64,000 nucleotides of DNA from positions 62,001 through 126,000 of the forward strand of contig JBBQER010000002.1 in the NCBI GenBank assembly GCA_038320885.1, given 5' to 3'. Positions 61,167 through 64,000 of the stretch are shown here, piece after piece (positions within the stretch are counted from its first letter, which is position 1; every line of letters starts with the position of its first letter). The notes below the pieces were generated by a model. It did no database searches. It was not told the origin of the DNA and worked only from the letters and a program-made list of their open reading frames with translations. The position numbers were made by a program, and so were the translations under genes. The DNA comes from JBBQER01 sp038320885. GTDB lineage: Bacteria; Actinomycetota; Acidimicrobiia; IMCC26256; PALSA-610.

Positions 61167-64000
61167 ATGCACGTCGGGCTCCTGGGTGGACTCGAGGTGC
61201 GCGATGCGGACAAAACCGACGTCGTCGTCGCGGGCGCGAAGCTCCGGGCGCTCCTGGCCGTGTTGGCCTTGAACGTCGGACGCGTCGTCCCCGCCGATCA
61301 GCTGGTCGACGCGCTCTGGGGCGACGATCCACCGTCGGGGGTTCGGAACAGCCTGCAGGGGTTGGCTTCGAAGCTGCGACGCGCGCTCGGCTCAACCGAA
61401 ATCGTCACCATGCGCAGTGGCGGCTACGCGCTCGAGCTCCCCGCGGAAGCGGTCGACGTCAACCGCTACGAGCAGCAGGTCGCCGACGCCCATGCCGCGA
61501 TCGCCGCCGGCGACCCGGCCCGTGCCGTGGATCTCCTGACCGAAGCCGAGTCGTTGTGGCGGGGCAACGCGCTCGCCGACTTCACCTATGACGACTTCGC
61601 GGTGCCGGCCATCAGCCGCTTGTCCGAGCTGCGCCTCGCAGCAGTCGAGGAACGGCTCGACATCGAGCTCGAGCTCGGCCGCCACCAAGGCGCGGTCGTC
61701 GAGCTCGAGACGCTCGTCGCCGCGCACGCGTTGCGCGAGCGGCTCCGCGCATTGCTGATGGTGGCCCTGTACCGCGCCGGTCGTCAGGCCGATGCGCTGC
61801 GTATCTTCCAGGAGGGACGCAACGTCCTTCGGGAGGAGCTCGGCCTCGAGCCCGGGCCGGAGTTGCGCCGGTTGGAAACCGCAGTGCTCGCGCAGGACGC
61901 GTCACTCAACGCTCCGAGCGCGCCGGAGACTGGAGCCGCGGCGGCGGTGGAACGCCACTCGACGATTCCCGAGTCGCTCACGTCGTTGGTCGGGCGCGAC
62001 GAAGAGCTCCACGAGCTCACGCAACTGTTCGCGGAACATCGCTTCATCACCCTCGTCGGGCCCGGGGGCGTCGGCAAGACCCGGCTCGCGATGGAAGTGG
62101 CGCGCGCCGAGTCACTGGTCCTGGAGCACGGCGGTTGCCTCGTCGAGCTCGCGCACGTCGGTGATCCCTCCGGCGTGCGCGACGCGATCGCGGCCGCACT
62201 CGACGTGCCGGACTCGAGCCGGCTCGCGGAGATGATCGGCGACCGCGCCGAGCTGATCCTGCTCGACAACTGCGAGCACGTGATCGATACGGCCGCCGAG
62301 GTTGCCGAAGACCTGCTGCAGCGCTGTCCCGAACTACGACTCATCGCCACCAGCCGTGAGGCCCTGCGCGTCGGCGGTGAGACGGTATGGCCGGTACCCC
62401 CGCTGGCGGCCGACGACGCGGTGCAGTTGTTCGTGACGCGCGCGCACGCCGCGGGCGCACAACTCGAGGTATCCGATGACCTCCGCCCGGTGATTGCCGA
62501 CATCTGCGCCCGCCTCGACGGCATGCCGCTCGCGATCGAGCTGGCGGCGGCGCGATCGCGTGCGTTGCCCATCCGGGAAATTTCGTCTCGCCTGAACGAT
62601 CGGTTCCGTCTGCTCACCGGGGGTTCGCGCACCGCGCTTCCCCGTCAGCAGACACTGCGGGCCGTCGTCGATTGGAGTTACGAGCTCCTGTTCGACGACG
62701 AGCAGCGGGTGTTCGAGCGGTTGTCGGTGTTCGCGGGCGGTTGCGACATGGCGACCGCCAAAGCGGTCTGTGCCGACGAGAACCTCCCGGCCGACGACCT
62801 CGACGACCTCATCCACGCACTCGTCGAGAAGTCGCTCGTCGTCGCGCACCGCCTCGGGGACGAGCTCCGCTTCACCCAACTCCAGACCCTCTCGCACTAC
62901 GGCCAGGAGAAGCTCGCCGAACGCGGAGAAGCGGTGCGGATCCGCGACGCGATGGCAGCCCACTTCGCGCGGCTGTGCGCGGGGAGCGCGGCCGCGTACT
63001 GCGGCGAGCACCAGCGCGCGTGGGTCACGGCGATCAACCGCGAGCACGACAACCTGCGGTCCGCGCTCGAGTGGGCCGTCGCCAACAACGACGCCGAGAC
63101 CGCGTTGGGCATCGCCGGGGGCGCGGGCTGGGCGCACTGGTTGGCGGGCACGATCACGGAGGGCAAGCGCTGGCTCGACGCCGCGCTCGCATGCGCCGGC
63201 GGAGGCGACGCGAGCGAGAGCACACGTGCGCTGGCCTTCATGGCGCGAGGTCTCATGAACTTCCTCGCGGGAACGCCGGCCAACTCCGATGCCGACCTGG
63301 CGGCCGCGCTGGCAACCTTCCGTGCCCGCGACGACGCGCAGGGATTGGCCCTGACGTATTCGTTCTGGGCCGAGCTCCCGCACGTTGCGGCTGACCACGA
63401 GGAAGCTCGGCGCCGCCGGCTGGAGGTGCTCGCGTTCTACGAAGGGTTGCCGGACAATTCGTTCGCGATCGCCGCGAGCATCTACTCGCGGGCGATACTC
63501 GGGGTCTTGGACGGCGACCTCGTGGCCGCCGAGCGGCACTACCGCGAGGCCGCGTCGGGGTTCGCCGACGGCGACAGACCGGTCATGCGCGCGATCTGCC
63601 TCGGCATGCTCGCCGACTTCGACGAGCGCGCCGGCCGCTATGACGCGGCGATCGAGGAGCTGGACGAGGCGGTCGAGCTCAGCGACGCGCTCGGCCTGCG
63701 GAGCTTCGTCGGCTCACTGCAGTCACGCCTCGCGTGGGTGCTGCTCCAAACCGGCGAAGTCGCGCGCGCCGAGATCATGAACCGGCGGGCGCTCGACGCG
63801 GGACGGCGGCTGAGAAGCGCGCCGGTGCTGTTCCTCGCGCTGACCGGTTCGGCGCTGCTGCACCGGCAGGCCGGACGCGACGATGATGCGGCCGCCGCCG
63901 CAACCGAGGCACTCGACCTCTACCGCCTGGGCTGGCCGCGCCGGTTCGGCAATCGGATCGACCCCCGACTCGAGCGGGAGTCCACCGCGGCGGCTTGCTG
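61167..64000 (+). CDS. SARP/AfsR-type regulator with NB-ARC ATPase and TPR-like region (3'-truncated by window edge)
   Basis: The frame is open to the right edge: 944 codons and no stop. Domains in order: an OmpR-type winged helix (about residues 10-95, VPADQLVDALWGDDPPSGVRNSLQGLASKLRRAL), a bacterial transcriptional activation domain (100-240, VDVNRYEQQVADAHAAI to GLEPGPELRRLE), an NB-ARC ATPase (260-560; P-loop GPGGVGKTRLA, Walker B LILLDNCEHV, GMPLAIELAAAR) and helical TPR-like repeats. Such proteins activate gene clusters in response to an unknown signal. The targets are probably beyond the window. Confidence 0.88.
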   Translation, partial: MHVGLLGGLEVRDADKTDVVVAGAKLRALLAVLALNVGRVVPADQLVDALWGDDPPSGVRNSLQGLASKLRRALGSTEIVTMRSGGYALELPAEAVDVNRYEQQVADAHAAIAAGDPARAVDLLTEAESLWRGNALADFTYDDFAVPAISRLSELRLAAVEERLDIELELGRHQGAVVELETLVAAHALRERLRALLMVALYRAGRQADALRIFQEGRNVLREELGLEPGPELRRLETAVLAQDASLNAPSAPETGAAAAVERHSTIPESLTSLVGRDEELHELTQLFAEHRFITLVGPGGVGKTRLAMEVARAESLVLEHGGCLVELAHVGDPSGVRDAIAAALDVPDSSRLAEMIGDRAELILLDNCEHVIDTAAEVAEDLLQRCPELRLIATSREALRVGGETVWPVPPLAADDAVQLFVTRAHAAGAQLEVSDDLRPVIADICARLDGMPLAIELAAARSRALPIREISSRLNDRFRLLTGGSRTALPRQQTLRAVVDWSYELLFDDEQRVFERLSVFAGGCDMATAKAVCADENLPADDLDDLIHALVEKSLVVAHRLGDELRFTQLQTLSHYGQEKLAERGEAVRIRDAMAAHFARLCAGSAAAYCGEHQRAWVTAINREHDNLRSALEWAVANNDAETALGIAGGAGWAHWLAGTITEGKRWLDAALACAGGGDASESTRALAFMARGLMNFLAGTPANSDADLAAALATFRARDDAQGLALTYSFWAELPHVAADHEEARRRRLEVLAFYEGLPDNSFAIAASIYSRAILGVLDGDLVAAERHYREAASGFADGDRPVMRAICLGMLADFDERAGRYDAAIEELDEAVELSDALGLRSFVGSLQSRLAWVLLQTGEVARAEIMNRRALDAGRRLRSAPVLFLALTGSALLHRQAGRDDDAAAAATEALDLYRLGWPRRFGNRIDPRLERESTAAAC

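Noticed and set aside
1..64000. tRNA or rRNA genes, CRISPR arrays
   Set aside because: GGTTCGAA-like words occur (for example near 15063) but inside coding sequence and without a cloverleaf. No regularly spaced repeats were seen.

Overview
The window is a GC-rich (roughly two-thirds G+C), gene-dense chromosomal segment with short intergenic gaps, many 1-11 bp start/stop overlaps, frequent GTG starts and several apparently leaderless promoters. Two F420-type luciferase-like monooxygenases, two P450s, a SARP/AfsR-type regulator, OtsA, an MMPL transporter and a remnant resembling a KshA-type Rieske oxygenase point to an environmental actinobacterium (Actinomycetota). An Acidimicrobiia- or Thermoleophilia-like lineage is my guess. 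I see no rRNA, tRNA, CRISPR array, complete insertion sequence or prophage.

Layout. 1-3.7 kb: two export-type ABC half transporters translationally coupled to an uncharacterised HExxE protein. 3.8-10.2 kb: small enzymes, an alkylsulfatase-like gene broken by a 40-bp palindromic insertion, a coupled sulfotransferase, a Gfo/Idh/MocA oxidoreductase and an SDR. 10.2-16.3 kb: VOC protein, damaged PAP2 phosphatase, collapsed DUF4389 remnant, RIO kinase, STAS protein, PhyH/SCP2 protein and an ArsR operon with a clear promoter/operator. 16.3-26.5 kb: UbiB kinase, MMPL transporter, ArsR/SRPBCC pair, epimerase, otsA, Rieske/DUF2231 membrane protein, abhydrolase. 26.5-33 kb: an ECF41-type locus (AhpD-like gene, decayed sigma factor, two face-to-face promoters), LLM enzyme, RNA methyltransferase, damaged left-handed beta-helix gene, GGDEF-EAL protein. 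33-42 kb: FtsX-like permease, LLM, P450 flanked by acyl-CoA dehydrogenase and Rieske remnants, and a four-gene ABC-2 operon. 42-50 kb: secreted sugar dehydrogenase, damaged UPF0104 gene, NIPA/DMT-like transporter, NAT, and a split PEP-synthase-like pair whose ATP-grasp half carries a cyclic-nucleotide-binding domain. 50-64 kb: OsmC, DUF5996 with an in-frame TAG, a second P450 with an operator on its start codon, an RHH/DUF4097 pair, a tandem-duplication-broken acyltransferase-like gene, many small enzymes, thioredoxin-reductase-like protein and a SARP/NB-ARC regulator running off the right edge.

An unusual number of genes are interrupted. Some lesions are clearly structural (40-bp insertion with 9-bp flanking repeats, 7-bp and 14-bp tandem duplications, internal deletions, gene fragments). 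Others are single-base losses, several in short G or C runs, and could be assembly or sequencing errors. These two classes should be kept apart when using this annotation.

The observations I would follow first are the face-to-face ECF41-type promoters left beside a decayed sigma factor (26989-27050), the palindromic insertion in the alkylsulfatase gene (6807-6855), and the split PEP-utilising enzyme with a cNMP sensor (46807-49714). All functional assignments are by motif and family knowledge; no database search was possible.
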